Of a stretch of 54,073 nucleotides of DNA, positions 8,978 to 18,022 are shown piece after piece. The stretch is from NCBI GenBank assembly GCA_026713245.1, contig JAPOOU010000294.1:1-54073 (forward strand), written 5' to 3'. The first letter of the stretch is position 1. Each line of letters starts with the position of its first letter. The DNA is from Chloroflexota bacterium. Lineage in GTDB: Bacteria; Chloroflexota; Anaerolineae; Aggregatilineales; Phototrophicaceae. Both the position numbers and the translations under genes were made by a program. The notes beneath the pieces were generated by a model. That model searched no databases. It worked only from the letters and a program-made list of their open reading frames with translations, and was not told where the DNA came from.

Positions 8978-10420
8978 CTAATAGGCCTTTGCAAAGAGGG
9001 CGACTTTTTGGGCAGGTTGCCCAGTCTTGACGCAAAAGCCCGTTCCTTCCGGTTGGTCAAATGGGAAGCAGCGGATCGTGGCGCCTGTTTCGTCTTTGAC
9101 GGCCAACTCATCTTCGTCCGATCCGTTCCACCAGGCGCGCGCCCAATTCCCGCTATCAACAACCTGCCGCATCTCATCGTAGTCGCCAACATCACTGATA
9201 TGCCGGTCGCGGAAGGCGCGCGCGTCTTCCAAGAGATTAGCCTGTATTGCGTTCAGCAGCGCTTCTAGAGCGCCCACTATGCCGTCCTGGGAAGCAAACT
9301 GCTTGCCTTCGCGCCCCGGGACGTCGCGACGCGCCAACACCGCGTTATTGTTCTGTACGTCTTTGGGGCCGATTTCGACGCGAACCGGGACGCCGCGCAT
9401 CTCCCAGTCGTTGAACTTGAATCCGGGCGATTGCCCCTCGCGCCGATCGACGTGTACGCGAATGCCCGCCGCGCTGATTTGGCTTTCCAATCTGTTGACC
9501 GTCTCCATAACCAGCGGTCTTTGATCGTCCTTGCGGTAAATTGGAACGATCACGACCTGATACGGCGCCAGCTTCGGCGGCAAGCGCAGCCCCTTGTCGT
9601 CGCCGTGTGTCATGACCACTGCGCCGACCATGCGTGTACTCAATCCCCAGGACGTCGTCCAGCAATAGGCCTGCGCATTGTTCTCCGCCAGATAGCGAAT
9701 GTCAAATGCCTTGGCGAAGTTCTGGCCCAGATTGTGGCTCGTACCCGACTGCAGCGCCCTTTTGTCACGCATCATCGCCTCGATCGTATACGTGCGCAGG
9801 GCGCCGGCGAAGCGTTCCATGCGGCTCTTTTCGCCCTTGATGACCGGGATGGCGGCGTCTTCCTCTGCGAATTCGGCATAGATGTCCAACATCTGCAATG
9901 TCTCTTCTTCGGCTTCGTCGTGGGTCGCGTGCGCGGTGTGCCCCTCTTGCCACAGAAACTCGGCCGTGCGCAGGAACGGACGCGTCCGCAACTCCCAACG
10001 AACGACATTGGACCATTGATTGATCAAAAGCGGCAAGTCGCGATAGGACTGAATCCAGTCGCTGAAGGCCTCGCCGATAACCGTTTCGGATGTCGGCCTC
10101 ACCACCAGGGGTTCTTCAAGTTCCTTGCCGCCGGCATGAGTGACCACCGCCAGCTCGGGGCTAAAACCCTCGACATGCTGCGCTTCGCGCTTGATATAAC
10201 TTTCCGGTATAAAGAGCGGGAAATAGGCGTTCTGATGGCCGGTCGCTTTGAAGCGTCGGTCCAAGCCGCCTTTGATGCCCTCCCAGATTTCATAGCCATA
10301 GGGTTTGATAATCACACAGCCCCGAACTGGCGACGGCGCAGCCAGATCTGCGCGATAGACGATTTCGTTGTACCAACGCGAGAAATCTTCGCTTTGGGCT
10401 GTAACAGCCTGTTCCGACAT
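8978..10420 (-). CDS. proS: Prolyl-tRNA synthetase, archaeal/type 3
   Basis: ProRS charges tRNA-Pro with proline in the cytoplasm. The 480-residue length, lack of an editing insertion between motifs 2 and 3, and C-terminal extension ending in a Tyr mark the archaeal/eukaryotic-like (type 3) form. Class II motifs are visible: motif 1 near FPLFIPESYI, motif 2 RWELRTRPFLRTAEF, and motif 3 MVGAVVMTHGDDKGLRLPP. The anticodon-binding domain begins near YQVVIVPIY. It follows the MazG-like and polysaccharide genes on the same strand after a 263-nt gap with its own promoter candidate, and ends at a terminator. Confidence 0.97.
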   Translation of the reverse strand: MSEQAVTAQSEDFSRWYNEIVYRADLAAPSPVRGCVIIKPYGYEIWEGIKGGLDRRFKATGHQNAYFPLFIPESYIKREAQHVEGFSPELAVVTHAGGKELEEPLVVRPTSETVIGEAFSDWIQSYRDLPLLINQWSNVVRWELRTRPFLRTAEFLWQEGHTAHATHDEAEEETLQMLDIYAEFAEEDAAIPVIKGEKSRMERFAGALRTYTIEAMMRDKRALQSGTSHNLGQNFAKAFDIRYLAENNAQAYCWTTSWGLSTRMVGAVVMTHGDDKGLRLPPKLAPYQVVIVPIYRKDDQRPLVMETVNRLESQISAAGIRVHVDRREGQSPGFKFNDWEMRGVPVRVEIGPKDVQNNNAVLARRDVPGREGKQFASQDGIVGALEALLNAIQANLLEDARAFRDRHISDVGDYDEMRQVVDSGNWARAWWNGSDEDELAVKDETGATIRCFPFDQPEGTGFCVKTGQPAQKVALFAKAY

Positions 10421-10606
10421 TTGAACACGATCCTCTTAAATGAATACGCCATCAGAGCCGCTCGGCGGCAAGGAAAAGGATTGCCGCGCTCACCCGAACG
10501 AGTAAGCCTTCTCGTCGCACGAGCGACGTCGTTAAATGAACAGTTCACAAGACGTTTGCACGTCCTCGCGCTGTCCCGTCCGTATGCTCTTCGCGCGCTG
10601 CCAGGT

Positions 10607-10635
10607 ATTATAATGCGCCGCGTCTAGAATGATAG
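10607..10635 (-). promoter_or_regulatory. Candidate promoter of proS
   Basis: On the minus strand a perfect TATAAT (10612-10607) lies 17 nt from CTATCA, a weak -35 box (3/6). The predicted leader to proS is about 180 nt. I looked for the T-box specificity motif (TGGNACCGCG) in that leader and did not see it. Confidence 0.5.
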
Positions 10636-10683
10636 CCTATAACGAGAGGGGCCTGGACAGGCCGTGAAGGAATGTCCTGTCTG

Positions 10684-11025
10684 CTAATCCAGCCCGGCGG
10701 TAGGGGCGGCGTCGCCCGTGGCCGGCGCGGGCCAATCGCGCTTGCGATTTTTGACAAGCTTTTTCATAACTTCTTCACCAAGATCAACGCCGTTGATATC
10801 CGCCAATTGCAGCAGATACAGCATCACATCCGCCAATTCTTCAGCCAGAGCCTCCGGGTCGGCGCACTCTTCGCCCCATTGGAAGTGTTCCAGGACTTCG
10901 CTTGCTTCCAAGACTAGCGAGACGGCCAGGTTCCGGCGGCTCTGCGGTTTGGCGGAATTGTCGTCAGTCCAGCCCTTGCTCTGCACAAAGTCGCGCATGG
11001 CCGCCGTCAGGGTATCCAGGTCCAT
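10684..11025 (-). CDS. MazG-like nucleotide pyrophosphohydrolase
   Basis: The 113-residue product matches the short MazG/RS21-C6-type all-alpha NTP pyrophosphohydrolases, which remove non-canonical nucleoside triphosphates. The metal site pattern is visible: EASEVLEHFQW followed by EELADVMLYLLQL, giving the Glu..Glu and Glu..Asp pairs. I chose the ATG at 11025 because the protein then starts MDLDTLTAAMRDF, as family members do; an upstream in-frame ATG (11184) would overlap the preceding gene by 137 nt with an implausible N-terminus. It trails the glycosylphosphotransferase gene by 22 nt, suggesting one transcript. Confidence 0.85.
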   Translation of the reverse strand: MDLDTLTAAMRDFVQSKGWTDDNSAKPQSRRNLAVSLVLEASEVLEHFQWGEECADPEALAEELADVMLYLLQLADINGVDLGEEVMKKLVKNRKRDWPAPATGDAAPTAGLD

Positions 11026-11047
11026 GTTTTGGTGTCGGCTCCGCAGA

Positions 11048-12520
11048 TCAATACGCGTTAGGGCTTGAGCGAGTGAATGACTGCCAGATTGTGCGAATGA
11101 TGATCTTGATATCCAGCCAGAGAGACCAGTTTTCCACATACAGCAGATCAAAGCGCGTACGATCGGCGATCGAGGTATCGCCACGCAAGCCCTCGACCTG
11201 CGCCAATCCGGTCATGCCGGATTTCTCGCGCAAGCGGGTCATATAATTTGGGATCTGACTACGGAATCGCTGCACATACATCGGGCGCTCCGGTCGCGGA
11301 CCCACCAGGCTCATATGACCCACAATAACGTTTATCAACTGAGGAATTTCGTCCCAATTGCTGCGACGCATAAAGCGGCCGATGCGGGTTACGCGCGGGT
11401 CATTCTCGACCGTCCAGGTTTGCCCCTGTGATTCCGCATCGGAGCGCATCGAGCGAAACTTGATCATGGGAAAGGGACGTTCGTCTTGCCCCATGCGCCA
11501 CTGCCAGTAGAAGACTGATCCACGAGATTCCAGGCGAATCAAGAGCGCGGTCAACAACATGAGCGGTGAAAGCAAGATGAGGCCGAGCGACGCGCCGATG
11601 AGATCCAGCCCGCGTTTTAAGCTTAGCTTCCAACCGCGCAAAGCGATGTCGCGTACGGTCAGTAGCGGTGTTCCGCCAAGGTCATCGACATTAAGATCGC
11701 CGGCCATATAGGAAAAGAGATCGGGATATACTTTTATGTCGACGCGGCCGCGCTGACAGAGATTGATCAGCTCAACCAGCTCGCCGCGGCGCGGATCGGA
11801 CAAGGCTACAATCACTTGCTCCACCATGTGCTCGTCGATCAAACGCGGAATGTCGGCGTAATTGCCGATAATGGAGATGCCCGGGATTTCGTCCTTCGTT
11901 TCATTCGCGCTCACGATGCCCACAATGTCATATCCAAGTGACGGGCTATTACGTATTTTTTCAGTGATTTCATGAGCAATGCGCCCCTCGCCCACGATTA
12001 GCAAGTTGTCGCGCAGGACGCCCTGCCGACGCAGGAACGCCCAGACGCGTCTATGAACCTCGCGGCCCAGTCCCGTGAGTAACATGCTGAAAAACCATAC
12101 ATAGAACAAGAGACTGCGCGGATAGATTGCTTCGAATGCGGTATTTTGCAGCACGAATTCCTGAATGCCGCTTGCCAGCAGCGTACCCAAAGTAACGACG
12201 CCTAGGACATTACGAAACTGATCAATACGGCTGGAGGCGCGCTTGAGGTGGTACAACTGAGAAAAATAGAACATCAGAATGATCGTTGCCAGATGCAAGA
12301 CAATCGTTGGCACAAAGTTGGCTATAGGAGGCTGCTCTTGTGGACGAGCGAAAAACGGTAGACTTTCGCGAGCTTCGTAGCCCAGTACAAATGCCGTCAC
12401 AAGCATGGCGACATCGGCAAGGACCAGAGAGACGGTGGAAAGGACCTTGAGATGTTCACTTTTCCAGCGATAGGATCGAGGCGCTAGCCGGACAGAGTCG
12501 GATTGCGAATCTCCTTCCAC
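11048..12520 (-). CDS. Polyprenyl glycosylphosphotransferase (exopolysaccharide initiating)
   Basis: This is an undecaprenyl-phosphate sugar phosphotransferase of the WcaJ/WbaP type, which starts exopolysaccharide repeat-unit synthesis at the membrane. Four N-terminal membrane helices (to about residue 155) precede a Rossmann-like domain (LLIVGEGRIAHEI) and the C-terminal catalytic bacterial sugar transferase domain: KRGLDLIGASLGLILLSPL membrane-dipping helix, MIKFRSM, and SLVGPRPERP. The start is a GTG preceded by AAAGGAGG, inside the end of the glycosyltransferase gene (37-nt overlap), so the two are translationally linked. The sugar transferred cannot be told from sequence. Confidence 0.93.
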   Translation of the reverse strand: MEGDSQSDSVRLAPRSYRWKSEHLKVLSTVSLVLADVAMLVTAFVLGYEARESLPFFARPQEQPPIANFVPTIVLHLATIILMFYFSQLYHLKRASSRIDQFRNVLGVVTLGTLLASGIQEFVLQNTAFEAIYPRSLLFYVWFFSMLLTGLGREVHRRVWAFLRRQGVLRDNLLIVGEGRIAHEITEKIRNSPSLGYDIVGIVSANETKDEIPGISIIGNYADIPRLIDEHMVEQVIVALSDPRRGELVELINLCQRGRVDIKVYPDLFSYMAGDLNVDDLGGTPLLTVRDIALRGWKLSLKRGLDLIGASLGLILLSPLMLLTALLIRLESRGSVFYWQWRMGQDERPFPMIKFRSMRSDAESQGQTWTVENDPRVTRIGRFMRRSNWDEIPQLINVIVGHMSLVGPRPERPMYVQRFRSQIPNYMTRLREKSGMTGLAQVEGLRGDTSIADRTRFDLLYVENWSLWLDIKIIIRTIWQSFTRSSPNAY

Positions 12521-13440
12521 AGGTCGGGCCCTCCTTTAAGCAACAAGGCCGCCAGAATCATCAGGTGCAAAGGCAGTTTCGTAGTCTGTCGAAAGTGCTT
12601 GCGATAGAAGATCAACATGGCGCGCCAAAACTCGAACTGCGCTCGTTTGGATCGTGCGCTCGCCGCTCGTTTCACGTGACGCACCGTTACAACTGGATAA
12701 TACCAGATTTTGTAGCCCGCTTGCTTCATGCGATAGGCCCAATCCAGATCTTCGCCATACATGAAGAAACTTTCATCCAGCAGACCTGCTTCGGCTATGG
12801 CTTCTTTGCGCACCTGCATATAGGCCCCGACCACGGAATCCACTTCCAACTCCTGATTTTCGTCGGCAAAGGTCATGTTGTAGCGACCAAAACGACGGTT
12901 GCGCGGAAAGAGTTTTGCCAAACCGGAATAATGATAAAAGCTCACCATCGGCGTGGGAAAGCCGCGACGACAGGCTTTGTCCAGGCTGCCGTCAAGCAGG
13001 GTCAATTTCGGTCCCGCCGCGCCAACGTCCGGCCGCGAATCCATAAACTGGATCATGCGATAAAGGGCGTCGGCGGGCAATTCCGTATCCGGATTCAATA
13101 ACAGGGCATAACGCGGCGCGCTCGCCTTCACCTGGCTCCGGTCGCTGTAACCGAGATGGCGCAATCCGACATTGTTGGCGCGGGGATAGCCGAGGTTCTC
13201 GGCATTGGCGATGACATGCGCATCCGGGAATTCGCTGCCGACCAGCGCCGCGCTGCCATCCGTTGACGCGTTGTCGACGACGACCACGCTGGAACTAAAA
13301 TCGCCTTCGCTTGCAAAAACGGTCTCGAGGCAGCGCCGCAAGTGCTCGCGGGTATTCCAATTTACGATGACGATACCGATGTCCTGCACTGAGACCTCTG
13401 TCTTGACAAACCGCGATTTGCGGCAGCCGAGCAAGTTCAT
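12484..13440 (-). CDS. Glycosyltransferase family 2 (rhamnosyltransferase-like)
   Basis: The GT-A fold is clear: IGIVIVNWNTREHL at the N-terminus, the nucleotide-binding VVVDNASTDGS, the metal-binding LLLNPDTELP (Asp-Thr-Glu variant of DxD) and the acceptor motif FFMYGEDLDWAYRM. Such proteins add rhamnose or other sugars to polysaccharide or cell-wall glycans. The ATG at 13440 lacks a ribosome site; a GTG at 13389, preceded by AGAGG at 5 nt, is a credible alternative start giving MQDIGIVIV. It overlaps the phosphotransferase gene by 37 nt. Substrates are unknown. Confidence 0.92.
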   Translation of the reverse strand: MNLLGCRKSRFVKTEVSVQDIGIVIVNWNTREHLRRCLETVFASEGDFSSSVVVVDNASTDGSAALVGSEFPDAHVIANAENLGYPRANNVGLRHLGYSDRSQVKASAPRYALLLNPDTELPADALYRMIQFMDSRPDVGAAGPKLTLLDGSLDKACRRGFPTPMVSFYHYSGLAKLFPRNRRFGRYNMTFADENQELEVDSVVGAYMQVRKEAIAEAGLLDESFFMYGEDLDWAYRMKQAGYKIWYYPVVTVRHVKRAASARSKRAQFEFWRAMLIFYRKHFRQTTKLPLHLMILAALLLKGGPDLWKEIRNPTLSG

Positions 13441-13553
13441 TGTGTTTGTGTGAGCGCGGTAGCCCGGATTTGCTGCCGCCGAGCGGCATTAGGAACAGTT
13501 TCAATTATATATCAAGGACAGTCTATCATGGCTTATAAGTGGCTACACGCCTT

Positions 13554-15242
13554 CTATTGTGCTACCTCACAACTCGCTGGATTCAGGCAGTACAGAATAA
13601 GTCCCGGGTTGTGATAATAGACGGCCATGTTCATCATCGCTTCGGATCCGGTCCAGCTTGGACGCGCGATCTCGGCCAATCGGGAATAGCGATCGTCGAG
13701 CAATTCCAGGTAATCGCGCTGCTCTTCAATGACAGCGGGCGGGACGATCCATTCCGAGCGATAGATATCAAAAGCGCGCGCATCGGAAATGATCAAATAA
13801 TCGTAGTCGTCGCCTGACGGCAGGTCTTCGGCATATCCGACAAAGTGCTGATAGTTCGGGTATATTGCTGCATCCAGGGGGACATTGTATGAACCGTTGA
13901 CAAAAAAACGGGCGCCTGACGGGATATTATTATGGATCCAGCGTAACATGATCTGTCGGGTATCAGGCATGGAGAACATCTTTGCCGCTTGAACCGACAG
14001 CGTCAGCGGCTGCAAGATCAAGAGCAGGAGCAACCCGGGCATGAGAATGCGCGGCGGCAGCGCAATCCGTTCAACTAGCCAGCCAGCGCCGATGGCCGCA
14101 AGAAGCGCCATGAAGGGCAAGACCTGAACCAACTGATGTTCGCTGTGTCCGGGCCGGACCGTCCGCAGCACCAAGAGCGCGTATGCCAGCAACATCAAGA
14201 TAAGGAGCGCGACGACGAGCGATACCGAGTTCTGCCGCACATGGCGGGTCGTCGGTCTCTGATTCCAGGCCGCATAAGTCGAGAGCGCCATCAGCAGGAC
14301 AGCCGGGATGCCCAAGGCGTAAAGCGCGGTATAGGTCAGCAGATAGCGCAGGCCGGTCCATTGATCGACGAGGAAGAAATCGTGGACTTGCCCGGGCATC
14401 TTGTATTGCTCGACGATCCGAGACACGTCGTACCAGAAATGACCAAAGTCGCGCAGGATATACGGAGACGCCAAAAAGAAAAACACGGGCATCGCCAACC
14501 AGCCGGCAAGCGCCACCGACATCATGCGCCGGGTTCGGTAACGATACAAGAGAACCAGCCCAGCCGGAGCAACGACCAAAGCAACGGCCGCCCCATTGTA
14601 GAAAGTCGATGCAGCCAAGCCGGCGGCAACGCCGGCCAGAATGTACATCCTTTCGCGCCATCGGGCGCTGCGGCTGTAGAGTGATGCCGCGCAAGCCCAC
14701 ATGGCAAGCATCATCAATGCCGTAGCCAGTACACTCGGCTTGACGTAATGCGCGTGCACAACCAGCGAATACGAGCAGGCGACCAAGAGCCCGGCGCAAA
14801 TTGCCGCGTACCGCCCGGCTATGATTCGAGCTGTGGCGTAGGCGCAGGCAACCATCACCAGACCGCCCAGGGCACTATAGATTCTGGAGAACACGTAGAG
14901 CGGAAAAGCGGCGTAGTTGCGCAGGGTTTTCCCGTCGCGGTCTTCAAGCGAGAGGCCACGGGTAGCGCCTGTCAATTGGTAGAGCAAGAAATTGCTGTTG
15001 ATGATGAGCGAGGGATAATTGAAAAACTCGGGGTTCAAGCGCCGTTTCAATGACATTTCCACTGGAATCGCGACGTTGTGGAAGGAATCCGGATTCACCG
15101 GCAGTTGTTCGTGTACCATGCCATACGGGGCGTAGGACGGGAAATATTCAGGCTCCAGCCAGCCGTATCCGATGCCGGCGATCCGCAATCCCGCCGCGAA
15201 TAACAACAGTATTGTCGCGGCCCCGCATTCAATTGGTCGCAT
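13554..15242 (-). CDS. GT39-like membrane glycosyltransferase
   Basis: This 562-residue protein has about 10-12 hydrophobic membrane segments and a polar extracytoplasmic C-terminal domain (from about residue 420), the layout of ArnT/PMT-type enzymes that transfer sugars from polyprenyl-phosphate donors outside the membrane. The first loop carries the acidic residues expected there (GYGWLEPEYFP, HNVAIPVEMSL). It lies in a same-strand series from murE to proS, 80 nt after murE and 113 nt before the GT2 gene. Family membership is likely; donor and acceptor are unknown. Confidence 0.8.
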   Translation of the reverse strand: MRPIECGAATILLLFAAGLRIAGIGYGWLEPEYFPSYAPYGMVHEQLPVNPDSFHNVAIPVEMSLKRRLNPEFFNYPSLIINSNFLLYQLTGATRGLSLEDRDGKTLRNYAAFPLYVFSRIYSALGGLVMVACAYATARIIAGRYAAICAGLLVACSYSLVVHAHYVKPSVLATALMMLAMWACAASLYSRSARWRERMYILAGVAAGLAASTFYNGAAVALVVAPAGLVLLYRYRTRRMMSVALAGWLAMPVFFFLASPYILRDFGHFWYDVSRIVEQYKMPGQVHDFFLVDQWTGLRYLLTYTALYALGIPAVLLMALSTYAAWNQRPTTRHVRQNSVSLVVALLILMLLAYALLVLRTVRPGHSEHQLVQVLPFMALLAAIGAGWLVERIALPPRILMPGLLLLLILQPLTLSVQAAKMFSMPDTRQIMLRWIHNNIPSGARFFVNGSYNVPLDAAIYPNYQHFVGYAEDLPSGDDYDYLIISDARAFDIYRSEWIVPPAVIEEQRDYLELLDDRYSRLAEIARPSWTGSEAMMNMAVYYHNPGLILYCLNPASCEVAQ

Positions 15243-15322
15243 CGAGAGACTCTACCTCATATGCCGTTCGGCAAATGGCGCGACGCTCACGCTGAACATG
15301 GGTGCCGCAATCGTTGTCGGCA

Positions 15323-16864
15323 TCATCTTCGCGCTTTGGCGGTTGGCAATGTCGCCAGCGGCGCTCCCCGCAGAGCCGAGCGCATGGCAGCGCGGTCGTC
15401 CCAAGGGTGCTCGGTGGCGCCAAAGCACATGCTCTGCTCGTGGCCCTTGCCGCAGGCCATCACCAGATCGCCGGAGCTTGCCAATTGGCAGGCACGGAAG
15501 ATCGCTTCGCCGCGATCGCGCACGCGGATAAAGCTCTCGCCCTCGATACCGCCGATTGCCCGGCATCCTTCCGCCATCATCTCCAGGATATCGTCGAGTG
15601 ACTCCGTGCGCGGATCTTCGGCGGTCAAAACCGTCAAATCCGCCAGTTGCGCCGACGTTTCCGCCATGAGCCGGCGCTTTTCGACATCGCGCAAGCCGGC
15701 GCTGCCAAAGACTGCGATCAAACGTTTGCCGGGCGGCAGCATGCCCCGGCCCGCGCCCAAAGCGCGGCGCAGCGCGTTGGGCGTATGCGCGAAATCGACC
15801 ATGGCGATGAAATCCTGGCCTTCATCAATCCGCTCCATACGGCCGGAAAGCAATTCGACCGCTGCGATCCCGGCGCGAATGTCCGACCATGACACGTCGA
15901 GTCCCCGCGCGACAACAATGGCAGCCAGGGCATTTGAAACGTTGAACTCACCCAACAAGCCCGTCTCCAAACGCTGACCCTGCACCAGGAAAGTGGTTGA
16001 ATTGGCTTGGAAGCTCAGATCAGCGGCCCGGTAGTCGGCCGGGGCGCGGACGCCATAAGTTTGCAGGCGGTCGGCCGCGAATGTACCGAAATAGGGTGCT
16101 GAATCGTCATCGGCGTTGATCACCGCGAGCTTTGGGATGCCGGGCTTGCGCCAGGACTCGGACAGCATCTTGAACATGATGGCTTTGGCATCCCGATACG
16201 CTTCCCAATTGCCGTGGTAATCGAGGTGTTCGTGCATGACGTTGGTCAGGACCGCCACGTCGATGTCGACGCCATTCAACCTGCCTTGCGCCAAGCCGTG
16301 GCTGGTCATCTCGAGGACGCAGTGGGTCAGGCCCGCTTCGACCATACGCGCCATATAGGCTTGGACTTGCGGCGCGCCCGGCGTTGTGACATGCAGTCCC
16401 GTCGCTACCGTCTCGTCGCCGAAGTCGGCGGAGATAGTGCTGATGTAACCGGCTTTGACATTGCCGACGCGTTTGAGAATACTGTGTAAGAGATGACAAG
16501 TCGTGGTTTTGCCGTCGGTGCCGGTGACGCCGATGACAAGCAGTTCCCGCGAGGGGTAGTCATGCCAGGCCGCCGCCAGCGGTCCGATCACGGCTTGGGC
16601 GTCGCGGACGCGAATATAGGGCGCGCTCAAGTCCCCTTGCCGGGCTTCGCCGACGATCGCGGCCGCGCCCGCTGCGATAGCTTGGGGAATGTAGCGGTGG
16701 CCGTCCGTGGATCCGCCTTTGCGCGCGACGAAGATGCCGCCGGGCGCGACATCAAGGCTCGATTCCGTGACTGGAGCGGTGATCTCGACAGACAGGTCGC
16801 CGGATGTGGAGATCAGATGCCGCTCCGCTATCGACTCTAAAACGTCCCGCAAAGTCTTGGGCAT
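15323..16864 (-). CDS. murE: UDP-N-acetylmuramyl-tripeptide synthetase
   Basis: MurE adds the third amino acid to UDP-MurNAc-L-Ala-D-Glu in peptidoglycan precursor synthesis, using ATP. The 513-residue product has the N-terminal UDP-binding domain, the P-loop VTGTDGKTTT (GTDGKT at 115-120), the HEHLDYHG segment with the carbamylated-Lys region after it, and the C-terminal ligase domain. The motif that reads DNPR in diaminopimelate-adding enzymes is EDPR here (416-419), keeping the Arg but changing the Asn. The third residue could be DAP, ornithine or lysine. Other mur genes are absent from the window. Confidence 0.93.
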   Translation of the reverse strand: MPKTLRDVLESIAERHLISTSGDLSVEITAPVTESSLDVAPGGIFVARKGGSTDGHRYIPQAIAAGAAAIVGEARQGDLSAPYIRVRDAQAVIGPLAAAWHDYPSRELLVIGVTGTDGKTTTCHLLHSILKRVGNVKAGYISTISADFGDETVATGLHVTTPGAPQVQAYMARMVEAGLTHCVLEMTSHGLAQGRLNGVDIDVAVLTNVMHEHLDYHGNWEAYRDAKAIMFKMLSESWRKPGIPKLAVINADDDSAPYFGTFAADRLQTYGVRAPADYRAADLSFQANSTTFLVQGQRLETGLLGEFNVSNALAAIVVARGLDVSWSDIRAGIAAVELLSGRMERIDEGQDFIAMVDFAHTPNALRRALGAGRGMLPPGKRLIAVFGSAGLRDVEKRRLMAETSAQLADLTVLTAEDPRTESLDDILEMMAEGCRAIGGIEGESFIRVRDRGEAIFRACQLASSGDLVMACGKGHEQSMCFGATEHPWDDRAAMRSALRGAPLATLPTAKARR

Positions 16865-16945
16865 GAAACTTACCGCGTTTTGCTACTAGTACACAATCGG
16901 GCTCTGCCCTATTTTATGATGAATTTCCGGAAACTGATTACGTTG

Positions 16946-16984
16946 AAAAAAACAAGCGCGCTGGAGGGCATCCAACGCGCTTGT
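16946..16984 (-). terminator. Intrinsic terminator closing the nuo-atp block
   Basis: On the minus strand a 9-bp perfect stem ACAAGCGCG/CGCGCTTGT, extended by CCA/TGG inside, is followed by seven T residues. It lies 25 nt after the stop of the b/delta gene and shows that no F1 genes follow in this operon. Confidence 0.93.
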
Positions 16985-17008
16985 CAAGCGGTTTGAGTTT
17001 CGGTCAGT

Positions 17009-17719
17009 CTAATTCAAGCTGCGCGACAGGCCGCTCAGTTGAGAGCGTACGCTGCCATCGACCATGCCGCCGGGCCAGCGCACGATCAAGCCGCCCAGAA
17101 TCTCCGGATCGACCTGATAATCCACCTCCTCCGCGCCGATTTCGCCCTGGATTTTCTTCTGCTCGGTCTCGGTTAAAGGCATGGCGCTGAGGACTTCCAC
17201 GCTGCCGCCGACCCCCTTTGCGCCCTCGGGCAGATCCGCGATGAAACTGTTGACCAGCGCTTTCTGTTTGGTCTTGGTGATGTTCTCGTCCAAAATGCGG
17301 CTGGCCACGGCAACGGAGATATTCAGCACCTGCTCGCGCAGGTTGCCCAACTCGGCATTGCGCGTGGCGACGGCTTCGGTCTGGGCGTCGGTTTGGATCT
17401 TGGTCGCGGCCTGACGCGCTTCCTGTTCTACGGCGGCGGCAACATCTTCGCCGCGGCCGCGAGCCTCGTCGATCACTTTTTGCGCTTCGGCGCGCGCCTG
17501 CGCCAGGATCTTGTCGGCGTCCGCTTCAGCGTTCTCCCGCGCCCGCGCCGCCGCCGCCGCGTCTTCCAAGCCTTTGGCGATGCGATTGCGCCGCTCGTTA
17601 AGCACATTCACCAAGGGATCGTATATGAACCGTGTCATCACCGTATACAGAACGATGAAGGCGATTATCCATATCAGCATCAATCCGGGGTTGATGCCCA
17701 AATTGTCAAGTACGCTCAT
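17009..17719 (-). CDS. atpF: ATP synthase subunit b fused to C-terminal delta domain
   Basis: The protein forms the peripheral stalk linking F0 and F1. Residues 10-32 form the single membrane helix, 33-160 a long charged coiled coil typical of subunit b. From about 173 the sequence becomes the C-terminal domain of subunit delta: EVLSAMPLTETEQKKI, then VDPEILGGLIVRW and DGSVRSQLSGL. The N-terminal delta domain, which binds the alpha subunit crown, is missing: only about 64 delta residues are present. Mycobacterial b-delta fusions keep the whole delta, so this one is shorter. It is the last gene before the terminator at 16946-16984. Confidence 0.9.
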   Translation of the reverse strand: MSVLDNLGINPGLMLIWIIAFIVLYTVMTRFIYDPLVNVLNERRNRIAKGLEDAAAAARARENAEADADKILAQARAEAQKVIDEARGRGEDVAAAVEQEARQAATKIQTDAQTEAVATRNAELGNLREQVLNISVAVASRILDENITKTKQKALVNSFIADLPEGAKGVGGSVEVLSAMPLTETEQKKIQGEIGAEEVDYQVDPEILGGLIVRWPGGMVDGSVRSQLSGLSRSLN

Positions 17720-17748
17720 GATGCTCTCCTGTTGGTCCCCCGCACTAG

Positions 17749-17991
17749 CTAGCTAAGTACGAAAAGGATAATCAGCGAAACGACCAGAGCGTAAATGGCA
17801 ACCGCTTCCGCGAAGGCCACGCCGAGGATCATGTTGGTCTGAATAGTTGGCGTGTGATCGGGATTGCGTCCCATGGCCTGTACCGCGCCACCGACCGCAA
17901 GGCCGATGCCGATGCCACCGCCGGCCGCGCCGATCATCGCCAGACCCGCGCCAATCGCTTTACCCAAGATTATCGTTGATTGTGGATCCAT
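17749..17991 (-). CDS. atpE: ATP synthase subunit c
   Basis: This 80-residue hairpin of two membrane helices forms the rotor ring of F0. Helix 1 carries the Gly-rich packing motif GAAGGGIGIGLAVGG, the loop reads GRNPD, and helix 2 holds the ion-binding Glu62 in AFAEAVAIY. The residues after the Glu are Ala-Val, not the Ser/Thr found with Na+ sites, so proton use is likely. I chose the ATG at 17991 (MDPQST...), as the frame open further upstream would overlap atpB and add a polar, non-family N-terminus. It sits 31 nt after atpB. Confidence 0.96.
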   Translation of the reverse strand: MDPQSTIILGKAIGAGLAMIGAAGGGIGIGLAVGGAVQAMGRNPDHTPTIQTNMILGVAFAEAVAIYALVVSLIILFVLS

Positions 17992-18022
17992 TGATGTTTC
18001 CTCCAGTTTTGTTCGTGCTATG

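Noticed and set aside
10421..10606. Possible T-box leader before proS
   Set aside because: The conserved T-box sequence is not present and no antiterminator pair was found.
9431..10627. 398-codon open frame on the plus strand
   Set aside because: Antisense to proS; no recognisable domain.
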